Source: Deinococcus sp. YIM 134068
GTDB taxonomy: Bacteria; Deinococcota; Deinococci; Deinococcales; Deinococcaceae
Assembly: GCF_036543075.1 (NCBI RefSeq)
Contig: NZ_JAZHPF010000004.1
Location: 1-64,000 of the forward strand
Length of the DNA stretch: 64,000 nt
Reading direction: 5' to 3'
Under the pieces are notes generated by a model, which made no database searches, was not told the origin of the DNA, and saw only the letters and a list, made by a program, of their open reading frames with translations. This document shows, piece by piece, positions 54,281 through 64,000 of this stretch; position 1 is the stretch's first letter, and each line of letters begins with the position of its first letter. A program made the translations under genes and the position numbers.

Positions 54281-56032
54281 ATGAAGAAAGCACTGTTCTT
54301 TACGCTGGCGATGACCCTCGGGTCGGCGGTCGCGGCCCCCTTCGTCCACCCGGCGGCCTGGACGGCGGAGCAGAACACCGCGAACAAGCGCGGCGGTGAG
54401 TTCCGCAGCTACGTGATCTCCGACTTCAAGACGATCAACCCCTTCACCTCGGCGGAGGCGGACAGCATCCCCGGCACGATGGACACGGGCACGGGCCTCT
54501 TCACCCAGGACCCCCGCAACGACGACCTGATCCCCTACATGGCGGACGGCGAGCCGGTGGTGAGCAACGGCGGGCGGCGCTTCGTCGTCAAGATTCGCCA
54601 GGGCATGAAGTTCAGCGACGGGCAGCCCATCACCGCCGACGACTGGGTGACGACCTACCGCATTCACACCGACGACAAGGTGGGCAGCAACTCCTACGAC
54701 AGCTTCTTCCTGAACAAGAAGCCCATCACCGTCAAGAAGATCGACAACTCCACCCTCCAGTTCGACTTCCCGCAGGCCAGCGCGAAGGCCCTCGTCATCA
54801 TGAGCTACGCGCCCTGGCCCGACCACATCTACGGGCAGGCGTACCGCTCGGGCGGCGCGGAGGCCGTCAAGCGGCTGTGGACGCTGGGCACGCCCGCCAG
54901 CCAGGTCGTCTCGCCGGGCATGTGGGTGCTGGAGAGCTACCAGGCGGGCGAGCGCACGGTCTTCAAGAAGAACCCCTACTGGGGCGAGTGGAACAAGGAC
55001 GCTCGCGGCAACGCCCTGCCCTACCTCGACCGCTACTCGTACCGGGTGACGAACGACCTGAACGCCGCGCTCGCCGCGTACCTCGCCGGGCAGATCGACT
55101 CCTTCGGGCCGCGCAACGCCGACGACCTCGCGCAGATCAAGCGGGCCATCGACGGGGGCAACCTCAAGGCGACGCTGATCGCCAACGTCAGCCCGCAGTC
55201 GACGAGCCAGTGGATCACCTTCAACTGGAACAAGGCCGAGGACCCCGACAAGCAGCGCCTCTTCCGCGACGTGCGCTTCCGCCGCGCCATGAGCCACATC
55301 GCCAACCGTCAGGCGATGGTGCAGCTCGCGCTGGGCGGCCTGGGCAGCGAGACCTACTACTCGGTCTACCCGATCTTCAAGAACTACATCAGCGACGCGG
55401 CCCCCAAGTACCGCTACGACCTCGCGCAGGCGACCCGTCTGCTCGGTCAGCTCGGCTACACCCGGAAGAACGCGCAGGGCTACCTCGTGAACCGGGCGGG
55501 CAAGGTGCTGGAGTTCAACCTCGCCACGAACTCGGGCAACACGGTGCGCGAGCAGCTCGGACGCATCTTCACGGACGAGGCCAAGAAGGTCGGCGTCAAG
55601 GTGAACTTCACGCCCATCGACTTCAACAACCTCGTGGGGCAGCTCACCGCGAAGGGCGCGAACCGTCCCTTCGACGCGATCCTGCTGGGGCTGGCGGGCG
55701 GCGACAACATCTGGCCCTTCGGAACGAACACGGTGCCCTGCGGCGGCAACCTGCACTCGTACAACAACCCCACCAACGGTGCCTGCCTGACCCCGCAGGA
55801 GTCGCTGATGACCAAGCTGTACTACCAGGGTGACGCCACGCTGAACGCGGCCCAGCGCCGCACCATCGGCGCGCAGCTCCTCAAGGCCGAGGCGGAGTTG
55901 CAGCCCGTGGTCTACCTCGTGGGTGGCAACTACCACGTCACCTACAGCGAGCGTCTGGGCGGCGCGTACGAGCGCGAGATGATGGACGCGTACTACGGCT
56001 CGCGCACCATCGCGCTGACGTTCATCAAGTAA
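54281..56032 (+). CDS. Peptide/dipeptide ABC transporter substrate-binding protein
   Basis: 583 residues, family 5 solute-binding protein. Signal peptide MKKALFFTLAMTLGSAVAAP. The sequence DFKTINPFTSAEADSI and the stretch MKFSDGQPITADDWVTTYRI are typical family-5 blocks, with YYGSRTIALTFIK at the end. AGGAGG six bases upstream. It captures peptides or similar ligands in the periplasm for the permeases that follow. Ligand unknown. Cysteine pair Cys-Gly-Gly (VPCGGN) and NGACLTPQE may form a disulfide. Confidence 0.93.
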   Translation: MKKALFFTLAMTLGSAVAAPFVHPAAWTAEQNTANKRGGEFRSYVISDFKTINPFTSAEADSIPGTMDTGTGLFTQDPRNDDLIPYMADGEPVVSNGGRRFVVKIRQGMKFSDGQPITADDWVTTYRIHTDDKVGSNSYDSFFLNKKPITVKKIDNSTLQFDFPQASAKALVIMSYAPWPDHIYGQAYRSGGAEAVKRLWTLGTPASQVVSPGMWVLESYQAGERTVFKKNPYWGEWNKDARGNALPYLDRYSYRVTNDLNAALAAYLAGQIDSFGPRNADDLAQIKRAIDGGNLKATLIANVSPQSTSQWITFNWNKAEDPDKQRLFRDVRFRRAMSHIANRQAMVQLALGGLGSETYYSVYPIFKNYISDAAPKYRYDLAQATRLLGQLGYTRKNAQGYLVNRAGKVLEFNLATNSGNTVREQLGRIFTDEAKKVGVKVNFTPIDFNNLVGQLTAKGANRPFDAILLGLAGGDNIWPFGTNTVPCGGNLHSYNNPTNGACLTPQESLMTKLYYQGDATLNAAQRRTIGAQLLKAEAELQPVVYLVGGNYHVTYSERLGGAYEREMMDAYYGSRTIALTFIK

Positions 56033-56106
56033 ATCCGTCCGCCACCACGTCCGGGGGTGGCTCGCGCAAGCGGGCTGCCCCCGACGGCCTATGAACAGGA
56101 GCCTCC

Positions 56107-57087
56107 ATGATTCCCTTCCTCCTGCGGCGGGTGGTGCAGGCCATCCCGACCCTGCTGCTCGCCAGCCTCCTGATCTTCTTCGTGATCTCGCTCGCCCCCG
56201 GCGACTTCCTGACGCCCGCCAAGCTCAACCCCAACATCAGCGCCGAGCAGATCGCCAACCTGGAGCGCAACTTCGGCCTCGACCGCCCCGCGTGGCAGCA
56301 GTACCTGCTGTGGCTGGGCAACATGCTGCGGGGCGACTTCGGGCTGTCCTTCCAGTACCAGCAGCCCGTCCTCGGCGTGATCTGGCCGCGCATCGTGAAC
56401 TCGCTGTGGCTGGTGCTGCTGATCACGGTGCTGTTCTACGCGGTCTCCATTCCCCTCGGCGTGTACGGCGCGGTGCGGCAGAACTCGCTCGGCGACAAGA
56501 GCGTGAACGTGGTGCTGTACTTCCTGCTGGGCTTCCCGTCCTTTTTCATCGCGCTGATCGTGCTGTACTTCATCGTGCAGGCGCGCTTTGCCACAGGCTG
56601 GGACATTCCGGTCGGCGGCATGCGGAGCGACAACTACGCGGAACTCAGCCCCTTCGCGCAGGCGCTCGACATCGCCAAGCACCTCGTCATCCCGGCGCTC
56701 ATCCTGGCGATCACGGACGCGGCGGGCCTGACGCGCGTGATTCGCGGGCAGATGCTGGAGGTCATGCGCTCGGACTACATCCGCACGGCGCGGGCGAAGG
56801 GCGTCACCGAGCGCACGGCGATCTGGAAGCACACCTTCCGCAACGCCATCCTGCCCATCGTGGCGGGTATCGGCGGGACGCTGCCGGGATTGATCGGCGG
56901 GGCGGGCTTCATCGAGGTGGTGTTCGCGTACCCCGGCATCACGCCCATGCTGCTCAACGCAATTGGCACCCAGGACCTCTACCTCATCGCGGGGTTCACC
57001 ATGATCACGACCGTGCTGCTCATCATCGGCAACGCGATCAGCGACATTCTCCTCGCGGTCGTGGACCCCCGCGTGTCGGTGTCGTGA
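56107..57087 (+). CDS. Peptide ABC transporter permease, DppB/OppB type
   Basis: 326 residues, six membrane helices. FLLRRVVQAIPTLLLASLLI is the family's N-terminal signature, and the EAA-like loop reads YIRTARAKGVTERTAIWKHT. The final helices (GFTMITTVLLIIGNAISDIL) end in LLAVVDPRVS. It is the second gene of the operon, 75 bases after the binding-protein gene. Confidence 0.95.
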   Translation: MIPFLLRRVVQAIPTLLLASLLIFFVISLAPGDFLTPAKLNPNISAEQIANLERNFGLDRPAWQQYLLWLGNMLRGDFGLSFQYQQPVLGVIWPRIVNSLWLVLLITVLFYAVSIPLGVYGAVRQNSLGDKSVNVVLYFLLGFPSFFIALIVLYFIVQARFATGWDIPVGGMRSDNYAELSPFAQALDIAKHLVIPALILAITDAAGLTRVIRGQMLEVMRSDYIRTARAKGVTERTAIWKHTFRNAILPIVAGIGGTLPGLIGGAGFIEVVFAYPGITPMLLNAIGTQDLYLIAGFTMITTVLLIIGNAISDILLAVVDPRVSVS

Positions 57088-57097
57088 GGAGCTGGAC

Positions 57098-58237
57098 GTG
57101 ACCACCACCGCCCCCCAGCCCCGGCAGGCCCGTGCGCGCCGCGTCCAGTCCCAGTCCCAGTTCGCCGTCGCGTGGGGACAGCTTCGCAAGAACCGCCTCG
57201 CGCGCATCGGCGGCACCTTCCTGCTGCTGCTGTACGCCCTCGCCCTCTTCGCGCCCTTCATCGCGCCCGACGGCCTCTCCAACTACTCGACCACGAACAT
57301 CACCCGCTTCCACCCGCCGACGCCCATCCACATCCGGAACCCCGAGACCGGGGGGCTGACCCGGCCCTTCGTGTACCAGTACGGGCAGCAGCTCAACCCC
57401 GACACCTTCGTGAACGAGTTCCGGCCCACCGAGACGCGCTGCCCCATCTACCTCGGGGTGCGGGGCGACTCCTACCGGCTGCTCGGCCTGATTCCCGGCA
57501 ACCTGCACCTGTTCGGCACGGGCAATCCCGACTGTAAGGTGTACCTGTTCGGCGGCGAGGCGCTGGGCCGCGACCTGTTCACCCGCACGGTGTACGCGGC
57601 GCAGATTTCCCTGACCATCGGCGTGGGGGCAGTGCTGCTGAGCACGGTCATCGGCCTGTTCATGGGCGCGACGGCGGCCTACTTCGGCGGCATCGCGGAC
57701 ACCCTGATCATGCGGCTGGTGGAGGTGCTGGCGTCCATTCCGGGGCTGTTCCTCCTCATCCTGCTGCGTGCCATCTTTCCGCAGAACCTCAATCCGATCT
57801 TCGCGCTGTACATGATCCTGGGCCTCCTCGCCTTCATCTCGTGGGGGGGGCTGGCACGGGTGGTGCGCGGGCAACTCCTGAGCGTGCGCGAACAGGACTT
57901 CGTGTCGGCGGCGCGGGCGCTCGGCGCGGGCAACGGGCGCATCATGTGGCGGCACATGCTGCCCACCATGACGACCTACGTGATCGTGCTGCTCAGCCTC
58001 GGCATTCCCGGCGCGATCCTCACCGAGTCGGGCCTGAGCTTCCTGGGCATCGGGGCGGTCGAACCCTACGTGTCGTGGGGCAGCCTGCTCAGCCAGGCGC
58101 AGGAGGGGGGCTTCTCCAGCATCACCCAGCGGCCCTGGGTGCTGATTCCCGGCTTCTTCATCGTGCTGACGGTGATGTGCTTCCAGCTTCTCGGGGACGG
58201 GCTGCGCGACGCGTTCGATCCGCGCAAGCGGCAGTGA
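57098..58237 (+). CDS. Peptide ABC transporter permease, DppC/OppC type
   Basis: 379 residues with GTG start, GAGGAG upstream, ten bases after the partner permease. OppC_N region QLRKNRLARIGGTFLLLLYA, a longer-than-usual extracytoplasmic loop (about 65-150), then the permease core with EAA loop (FVSAARALGAGNGRIMWRHM) and FQLLGDGLRDAFDPRKRQ at the end. It forms the channel with the DppB-type protein. Confidence 0.95.
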   Translation: MTTTAPQPRQARARRVQSQSQFAVAWGQLRKNRLARIGGTFLLLLYALALFAPFIAPDGLSNYSTTNITRFHPPTPIHIRNPETGGLTRPFVYQYGQQLNPDTFVNEFRPTETRCPIYLGVRGDSYRLLGLIPGNLHLFGTGNPDCKVYLFGGEALGRDLFTRTVYAAQISLTIGVGAVLLSTVIGLFMGATAAYFGGIADTLIMRLVEVLASIPGLFLLILLRAIFPQNLNPIFALYMILGLLAFISWGGLARVVRGQLLSVREQDFVSAARALGAGNGRIMWRHMLPTMTTYVIVLLSLGIPGAILTESGLSFLGIGAVEPYVSWGSLLSQAQEGGFSSITQRPWVLIPGFFIVLTVMCFQLLGDGLRDAFDPRKRQ

Positions 58238-58247
58238 GGGGGCGGTC

Positions 58248-58281
58248 AGCTTCCAGCTTCCAGCCGTCAGCCGCCAGCGGG
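58248..58281. repeat. Heptad repeat array
   Basis: AGCTTCC, AGCTTCC, AGCCGTC, AGCCGCC and AGCGGGA, five tandem heptads inside the peptide ABC operon between the permease and ATPase genes. Confidence 0.85.
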
Positions 58282-58320
58282 AGGTTCGGCGGGACCCCTA
58301 CCGAACGCTCGTCAGGAAGG

Positions 58321-58326
58321 TATGAT
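58321..58326 (+). promoter_or_regulatory. Internal -10 box before the peptide ATPase genes
   Basis: TATGAT ends six bases before an ATG at 58333. This suggests an internal promoter for the ATPase genes that makes a leaderless mRNA starting with the 11-codon ORF. Confidence 0.55.
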
Positions 58327-58332
58327 TTCCCA

Positions 58333-58368
58333 ATGTTCCACAACGTGCCGTGCCCGGAGGCGAGATGA
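58333..58368 (+). CDS. 11-codon leaderless ORF overlapping the ATPase start
   Basis: The reading [11 protein letters not shown] and TGA starts six bases after a TATGAT box. Its stop overlaps the ATG of the next gene as ATGA. The codons near the end contain GGAGG, the Shine-Dalgarno of the next gene. It may load ribosomes as a leaderless mRNA and hand them to the ATPase gene; a regulatory peptide is also possible. No protein evidence. Confidence 0.4.
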   Translation: MFHNVPCPEAR

Positions 58369-59434
58369 CCCACCCGGAGAGAACCCAGACCCAGGCGACG
58401 CCGCCGCGTGACGTGCTCCTGACCGTCAATAACCTCAAGACGTACTTCTACACGGACGACGGCGTGGTGAGGAGCGTGGACGGCGTGACCTTCCACATCA
58501 ACAAGGGGGAGACGCTGGCCGTGGTGGGGGAGTCCGGCTCCGGCAAGAGCGTGACGAGCCTCTCGCTGATGCGCCTGATTCCCACCCCGCCCGGCAAGAT
58601 CGTGGACGGCGAGATGCTGTTCGTCGGCAAGGACGGCGTGCAGAAGAACATCGTGAACCTGTCGGAAGCCGAGATGCGTAAGATTCGCGGCAACGACATC
58701 TCGATGATCTTCCAGGAGCCGATGACCAGCCTCAACCCGGTGTACACCGTGGGCGACCAGATCGCCGAGGCCGTCATGCTCCACCAGGGCAAGAACAAAC
58801 GTGACGCGATGGGCGTCGCCACCGACATGCTGCGTTTCGTGGGCATCCCGGCCCCGGAAAAGCGCGTGAACGAGTACCCCCACCAGATGTCCGGCGGGAT
58901 GCGTCAGCGCGTGATGATCGCGATGGCCCTCTCGTGCAAGCCCGCCCTCCTGATCGCCGACGAGCCGACCACGGCGCTCGACGTGACCATTCAGGCGCAG
59001 ATTCTGGACCTGATGCGGAAGCTCCAGCAGGACGTGGGCATGAGCATCCTGTTCATCACCCACAACCTCGGGGTGGTGGCGGAGATGGCCGACCGCGTGG
59101 TCGTGATGTACGGTGGGCGCGTGGTGGAGGAGGGCGACGTGGTGGAAATCTTCAAGGCCCCGCGCCACCCCTACACGATGGGCCTGCTCAACTCCATCCC
59201 GCGCCCCGGCGACGTGCATGTGCCCGGCCAGCCCAAGCAGCGGCTGGAGGCGATTCCCGGCAACGTGCCCAACCCGCTGAACCTGCCGCCCGGCTGCCCC
59301 TTCGAGCCGAGGTGCAAGTTCGCGGTCCCCGAGTGCAACGACGCCGTGCCCCCGCTGTACGACACGGGCGGCGGCCACACGGCCCGCTGCATCCGCTGGC
59401 AAGAGTTCGAGAAGGCCCAGCAGGGGGTGGGGGC

Positions 59435-59438
<4 letters not shown>
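58365..59438 (+). CDS. Peptide ABC transporter ATPase, DppD/OppD type
   Basis: 357 residues from the ATG at 58365 (GGAGG five bases upstream); a GTG at 58350 is rejected. Walker A GESGSGKS, signature [15 protein letters not shown] and Walker [13 protein letters not shown] are intact. The C-terminal [14 protein letters not shown]ys cluster is typical of OppD/DppD and may bind an iron-sulfur centre. It pairs with the next ATPase under the two permeases. Confidence 0.95.
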
Positions 59439-60453
<1,015 letters not shown>

Positions 60454-60454
<1 letters not shown>

Positions 60455-60545
60455 GCTTTCAGCCGTCAGCGTTCAGCATTCAGCTTCAGATGCCCTCGCT
60501 CACTGCGGGGGCTTTCTCGTGCTGACGGCTGACGGCTGAACGCTC
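60454..60545 (+). terminator. Operon terminator nested in inverted heptad repeats
   Basis: Core stem GCCCTCGC-TCACT-GCGGGGGC (60492-60512) followed by TTTCT is an intrinsic terminator. It is flanked by five heptads (AGCTTTC, AGCCGTC, AGCGTTC, AGCATTC, AGCTTCA; 60454-60488) and by their inverted counterparts (CTGACGG, CTGACGG, CTGAACG; about 60522-60542). The whole can fold into one long hairpin. Confidence 0.75.
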
Positions 60546-60588
60546 TCCCTCTCACCCTTCGTCAGCCCCCGGCGGTCAAGCTGCTCCT

Positions 60589-61863
60589 ATGCACAAAGCT
60601 CTTCCGGCAGCGTTCGCCCTTTCGCTCGGTCTGGCCTCGGCGGCGGACCTCCGCATCTACCCCAGCTTCACGGAGGTGCGCGAACCCGTGCGGGCGACCG
60701 GCACCACCCTGACGGTCTCGCTGCCCGAAGCGGCCTTCGCTGGGCTGATTCCCGGCACCCTCGACCTCGACGGCCTGAACTTCACCAGCGCCGTGCAGCG
60801 GCAGGAGGCGAACTGGCTCGCCACATTAGAGGGCAAGACCGTCTACCTGCGGCGGGGAGAGGGAGCGGCGCAACCCGTCACCCTGATTCGTGCCCGTGAT
60901 CTGCTCGTGCGGGACGGACAGGGCCGGTATCTCAACGCCCGGTACGAGGAACTGAGCTTCGACGTGGCACCGCCGCTCAATCCGCTCAACCCCACGCAGA
61001 CCCTCACCTTCACGCTGCCGGGGGCGGGCGCGGGCACCCTGTCCTACCTCACCCGCGCGGTCACGTGGTCTCCGCGCTACACCCTGCGGGCGGGCGACGC
61101 GGGCGCGCAACTCGCGGCTTTGGCTGACATCCGCAACGGCACGGACCTCGCCTACGAGGTGGGGACGACCGAGCTGTACGCCGGGGATGTGGAGATTCAG
61201 GGTGGGCCGGTGCCGCCGCCCTTCGCCCTCCGAAGCGAGGCGGCAGCCGCCGACGCTGCCTCCCCGGCCCCCAAGATCAACTCTCTCGGCGAGTTGCGCG
61301 GGCTGTACCGCTACGCCCTCTCGGCCCCCTTCACCCTGCCCGCCAACGCGACGGTGACGCTGCCCTTCCTGACGCCGAAGCTCACCGTCTTCGAGCGGTA
61401 CGCGGGGCTGAACACCTCCTTCACGCCGCAGAACACCTCGGGCACGCTGAGCCGCTTCTACCGCCTGCGGGCCGACGCGCGGCTGCCGGGCGGTTCCCTC
61501 ACCGTGCGCGAGGACGGGCGCATCGCCGGGCAGACGACCATCCCCGAGACGGCGCAGGGGGCGCAGATCGAATTCACCCTCGGCGACGACCCCGACGTGC
61601 GCTACAGCCGCACGGTGACGGCGACCGTGAACGCGAGGAACGCGCAGGGCAACCCCGTCCGCACGACCTACCGCGTGACCTACACGCTGGAAAACGGCAA
61701 GGACCGGGCCGTTCGTGCCGAGGTCACGGAGCGCGTCGGCGGTCGCCGCGTGAACATCGACGGCGCGGCCAGGGGCCAGAATCCCACCGCCGAACTGCGC
61801 GTGGACCTGCCCACGAAGGGAAAGGCGACGCGCAGCTTCACGCTGGTGGTGGACAACAGCTAG
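60589..61863 (+). CDS. Exported DUF4139-domain protein
   Basis: 424 residues. Signal peptide MHKALPAAFALSLGLASAA. Beta-rich DUF4139 fold: LSYLTRAVTWSPRYTLRAGD, LADIRNGTDLAYEVGTTELY, LPFLTPKLTVFERYAGLN. The typical N-terminal coiled coil of the family is missing. Function unknown; likely envelope protein. The start lacks a clear ribosome site or -10 box. Confidence 0.75.
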   Translation: MHKALPAAFALSLGLASAADLRIYPSFTEVREPVRATGTTLTVSLPEAAFAGLIPGTLDLDGLNFTSAVQRQEANWLATLEGKTVYLRRGEGAAQPVTLIRARDLLVRDGQGRYLNARYEELSFDVAPPLNPLNPTQTLTFTLPGAGAGTLSYLTRAVTWSPRYTLRAGDAGAQLAALADIRNGTDLAYEVGTTELYAGDVEIQGGPVPPPFALRSEAAAADAASPAPKINSLGELRGLYRYALSAPFTLPANATVTLPFLTPKLTVFERYAGLNTSFTPQNTSGTLSRFYRLRADARLPGGSLTVREDGRIAGQTTIPETAQGAQIEFTLGDDPDVRYSRTVTATVNARNAQGNPVRTTYRVTYTLENGKDRAVRAEVTERVGGRRVNIDGAARGQNPTAELRVDLPTKGKATRSFTLVVDNS

Positions 61864-61867
61864 GGGC

Positions 61868-61892
61868 AGGGGGTCAGGAGTTAGGAGTTAGG
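61868..61892. repeat. Heptad-type repeat (AGTTAGG units)
   Basis: GGTCAGG, AGTTAGG, AGTTAGG, AG: short heptanucleotide array just after the DUF4139 stop. Confidence 0.65.
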
Positions 61893-61943
61893 AGGAGCAT
61901 GGCCTCAGCCGGTGCCTGTCCTTTTCCCTCACCCCTCACCCCT

Positions 61944-62684
61944 CTACACAATCCCCTCCAGATACTCCCGCACATCCGCCTTCACCGGCATGAAGTAGGC
62001 GTGGTGCCCCCGTTCACGGGCGAACTCCAACGTCTTCTCCGCGAACTCTCGATTCCACTCCAGCGTCGGCGCGAACGTGCGGGGAAAGACGGCGTGGTTG
62101 CGCGCCCGCCAGTAGTTCAGGGTCGCCTCGGTCAGCACCGTGGTCGCGCCCCACCACATCTCGGCACCTTCCGGGATCAGGTCGGCGTAGGCGTCCATCA
62201 GACGCAGGTCGAAGAAGGGCTGGGTGAAAAAGCCGACCGCCCCCGCGTCCAGCTTGCGCTCCAGATAGTCGCGCTCACGGGCGAAGCTCTGGCGGTAGGG
62301 ATCGAGGCCCGCGTAGACCCGGATGTGGGGCAACTCACGCTGGAAGCGCCGAATGGCCGTCACCGCGTCCACGTTGTAGACCTTCGCGCTCATGTCGGCG
62401 GGGGCGTCGCCCGTCACGATGAGTACCTCGTCGATGCCCGCCGCGTCCAGACTCTCCGCCATCGCCAGCGGCTCACGCGGGTTGAGGTCCACCGACCGCA
62501 GGTGCGGAATCGCCCGGTAGCGCGGTCTCGCCAGCGCGCACCCCTGCCACGAGCGGGTCGAATACCGCGTCAGGTCGGGGATGTTCACGGTGTCCACGCC
62601 GGGGAGGTGCGCCGCCACCGTTTCCAACTCGGCGCGCAGGCCGGAGCGAGAACGGGGGACGAGTTCGACGGAGACGCGGGTCAC
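61944..62684 (-). CDS. metF: Methylenetetrahydrofolate reductase
   Basis: 246 residues, shorter than E. coli MetF (about 296). SVELVPRSRSGLRAEL, IDEVLIVTGDAP and VYAGLDPYRQSFARERDYLE with GAVGFFTQPFFDLRLMDAYA are the FAD/folate blocks of the barrel. It makes 5-methyl-THF, the methyl donor for MetH. The GTG start overlaps the metH stop as GTGA, so the two steps are coupled in one transcript. Confidence 0.88.
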   Translation of the reverse strand: MTRVSVELVPRSRSGLRAELETVAAHLPGVDTVNIPDLTRYSTRSWQGCALARPRYRAIPHLRSVDLNPREPLAMAESLDAAGIDEVLIVTGDAPADMSAKVYNVDAVTAIRRFQRELPHIRVYAGLDPYRQSFARERDYLERKLDAGAVGFFTQPFFDLRLMDAYADLIPEGAEMWWGATTVLTEATLNYWRARNHAVFPRTFAPTLEWNREFAEKTLEFARERGHHAYFMPVKADVREYLEGIV

Positions 62685-64000
62685 TGCCCGCCTCCGGCGG
62701 TGGGTCGAGGGGTCAAGGAGTCATGGGGTCGAGGGGGATGTCCTCTCGACTCCTCGACTTCCCGACTCCTCAACCCCGCCGGGTCATACGCCAGCATCGG
62801 CCCCAGCCACCGCTCCGCCTCCTCCACCGTCCAGCCCTTGCGCGCCGCGTAGTCCTCCACCTGATCGCGCCCGATGCGGCCCACGGCGAAGTAGCGGGCC
62901 TCGGGGTGGGCGAAGTACAGGCCGGAGACGGCGGCGGCGGGGAGCATGGCGCAGGACTCCGTGAGCGAGAGGCCGATCTCTTCCGCCTTCAGCAACTCGA
63001 ACAGGGTCCGCTTCTCGGTGTGGTCGGGCTGGGCGGGGTAGCCGGGGGCGGGGCGGATGCCCGCGTACCGCTCCTTGATGAGGTCGTCGTTGTTCAACGT
63101 CTCCCCCTGCGCGTAGCCCCAGTAGTGCGTTCTTACGTCGCGGTGCAACTTCTCGGCGAAGGCTTCGGCCAGCCTATCCGCCACGGCTTTGGTCAGGATG
63201 CTCATGTAGTCGTCGTGCTGCCTCTCGAACTCGCGGCTCAACTCCTCCGCCCCGTGGATGGCGACGGCGAAGGCACCGAGGTGGTCTCCCCGCAGCGCCA
63301 CGAAGTCGGCCAGCGCGGTATTCGGCGTCGTCTGCTCGCGCTGCTGCCGGAGGGTGTGCAGGCGGGCCACGGGGGGCAACGGTGCGCGCCCCGCCGCCAG
63401 CTCGTGCGTTTGATGGTCCAGGGTGTCCGCTTCCACCGCCTCCACCGCCCCCGCCTCCACCACGAGGTCGTCCCCCTCCCGGTGCGCGGGCCACAGGCCG
63501 ATCACACCGCGCGCCGTCATCAGGCCCTCGTCCGTCACTCGCTTTAGAAGTGCCTGCGCGTCGTCGAACAACTTCCGGGCCTCGGCCCCCCGCAGCGGGT
63601 CGGTGAGGATGTTCGGGTAAATCCCCTTCATCTCCCACGCGATGAAAAAGGGCGTCCAGTCGATGTAACTGAGGAGTTCGGTGATGGGCTGCTCGATGAC
63701 CGTGCGGCCCAGGACGTGCGGTGCGGGGACGGCGGCGGGGGAGAGGCGGGGGGCACGCTCGCGGGCCTCGTTCAATGAAATCAGCCGCACCTGCCGACCG
63801 CCGTGCCGCTCCCTCAACGCCTCATACTCGGTGCGGGTCCGTTCCTGCACGGCCTCCTCGTCGGAGAGCAGATCGTTCACCACGCCGACTGCCCGGCTGG
63901 CATCGAGGACGTGGACGACCGTGCCGTTGTAGGCCGGGTCGATCTTGACCGCCGTGTGGGCGCGGCTGGTCGTGGCCCCGCCGATCAGGAGGGGGGTCTT
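62681..64000 (-). CDS. metH: Cobalamin-dependent methionine synthase, C-terminal part (gene continues beyond the window)
   Basis: Open from the right edge of the window. The visible start is the end of the cobalamin domain (LIGGATTSRAHTAVKI, VVHVLDASRAVGVVNDL). The AdoMet-binding activation domain follows (DWTPFFIAWEMKGIYP; THYWGYAQGETLNNDDLIKE; RPAPGYPAQPDHTEKRTLFE). MetH transfers methyl from methyl-THF to homocysteine. After the normal end (WLGPMLAYDPAG) about 27 extra residues come from a repeat inserted at the 3' end. Overlaps metF. The N-terminal domains are outside the window. Confidence 0.93.
   Translation of the reverse strand, partial: KTPLLIGGATTSRAHTAVKIDPAYNGTVVHVLDASRAVGVVNDLLSDEEAVQERTRTEYEALRERHGGRQVRLISLNEARERAPRLSPAAVPAPHVLGRTVIEQPITELLSYIDWTPFFIAWEMKGIYPNILTDPLRGAEARKLFDDAQALLKRVTDEGLMTARGVIGLWPAHREGDDLVVEAGAVEAVEADTLDHQTHELAAGRAPLPPVARLHTLRQQREQTTPNTALADFVALRGDHLGAFAVAIHGAEELSREFERQHDDYMSILTKAVADRLAEAFAEKLHRDVRTHYWGYAQGETLNNDDLIKERYAGIRPAPGYPAQPDHTEKRTLFELLKAEEIGLSLTESCAMLPAAAVSGLYFAHPEARYFAVGRIGRDQVEDYAARKGWTVEEAERWLGPMLAYDPAGLRSREVEESRGHPPRPHDSLTPRPTAGGGQ
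62700..62780. repeat. Inverted octad repeat inside the metH 3' end
   Basis: GGGTCGAG, GGGTCAAG, GAGTCATG and GGGTCGAG units face their inverted forms (CGACTCCT, CGACTTCC, CGACTCCT) across a short spacer. The repeat is translated in metH as the Arg/Pro-rich tail. Confidence 0.7.

Overview
The window reads as part of a Deinococcus genome. It is GC-rich. Many genes on it begin directly downstream of a TANNNT -10 box with no Shine-Dalgarno sequence, the leaderless style common in Deinococcus. It also carries deinococcal-type comEA-comEC, a repeat-rich S1 protein, a tRNA-Gln and a glycerol operon. The species cannot be named from the sequence alone.

Positions 1 to about 22,200 look like an accessory, decaying segment. 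They hold a frameshifted Na/phosphate symporter, a 5'-nucleotidase lipoprotein, a deleted esterase-like phytase, and a glycerol module (glpD, glpK and a SorC-type regulator) whose two promoters share one architecture and operator. Next comes the collapsed remnant of a sugar ABC operon, in which binding protein, two permeases and a transaldolase are fused by deletions. After a LacI regulator and an SDR there is an intact six-gene operon on the minus strand: GH31 glycosidase, sugar-binding protein, two permeases, SDR mannonate oxidoreductase UxuB and uronate isomerase UxaC. The intact operon and the collapsed one carry the same LacI-type palindrome at the same place in their promoters. Two transposase-like relics lie in this segment, one at its right edge.

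From about 22,200 to the end the window is core-like and densely coded: polA, glmM, a phosphotransferase, an AlkZ/YcaQ-like DNA-repair protein, a DMT exporter, comEA-comEC, rpsA, tRNA-Gln, a G8-domain beta-helix lipoprotein resembling animal CEMIP/TMEM2, trxB, an HD-domain hydrolase, xpt, YbjN and SMI1 proteins, two metallo-hydrolases, secreted Thr/Pro-rich and beta-propeller proteins, a MoxR-DUF58-VWA-VWA operon, secG, a five-gene peptide ABC transporter, a DUF4139 protein, and metH-metF (metH runs off the right edge).

Intergenic spaces of the core half carry heptanucleotide tandem repeats (family AGYNNYC) and other dispersed hairpin repeats. One repeat has extended the 3' end of metH. The least expected items are the CEMIP-like lipoprotein, the GH31/uronate operon with its collapsed paralogue, and a leaderless 11-codon ORF that overlaps the start of the peptide-ABC ATPase gene.
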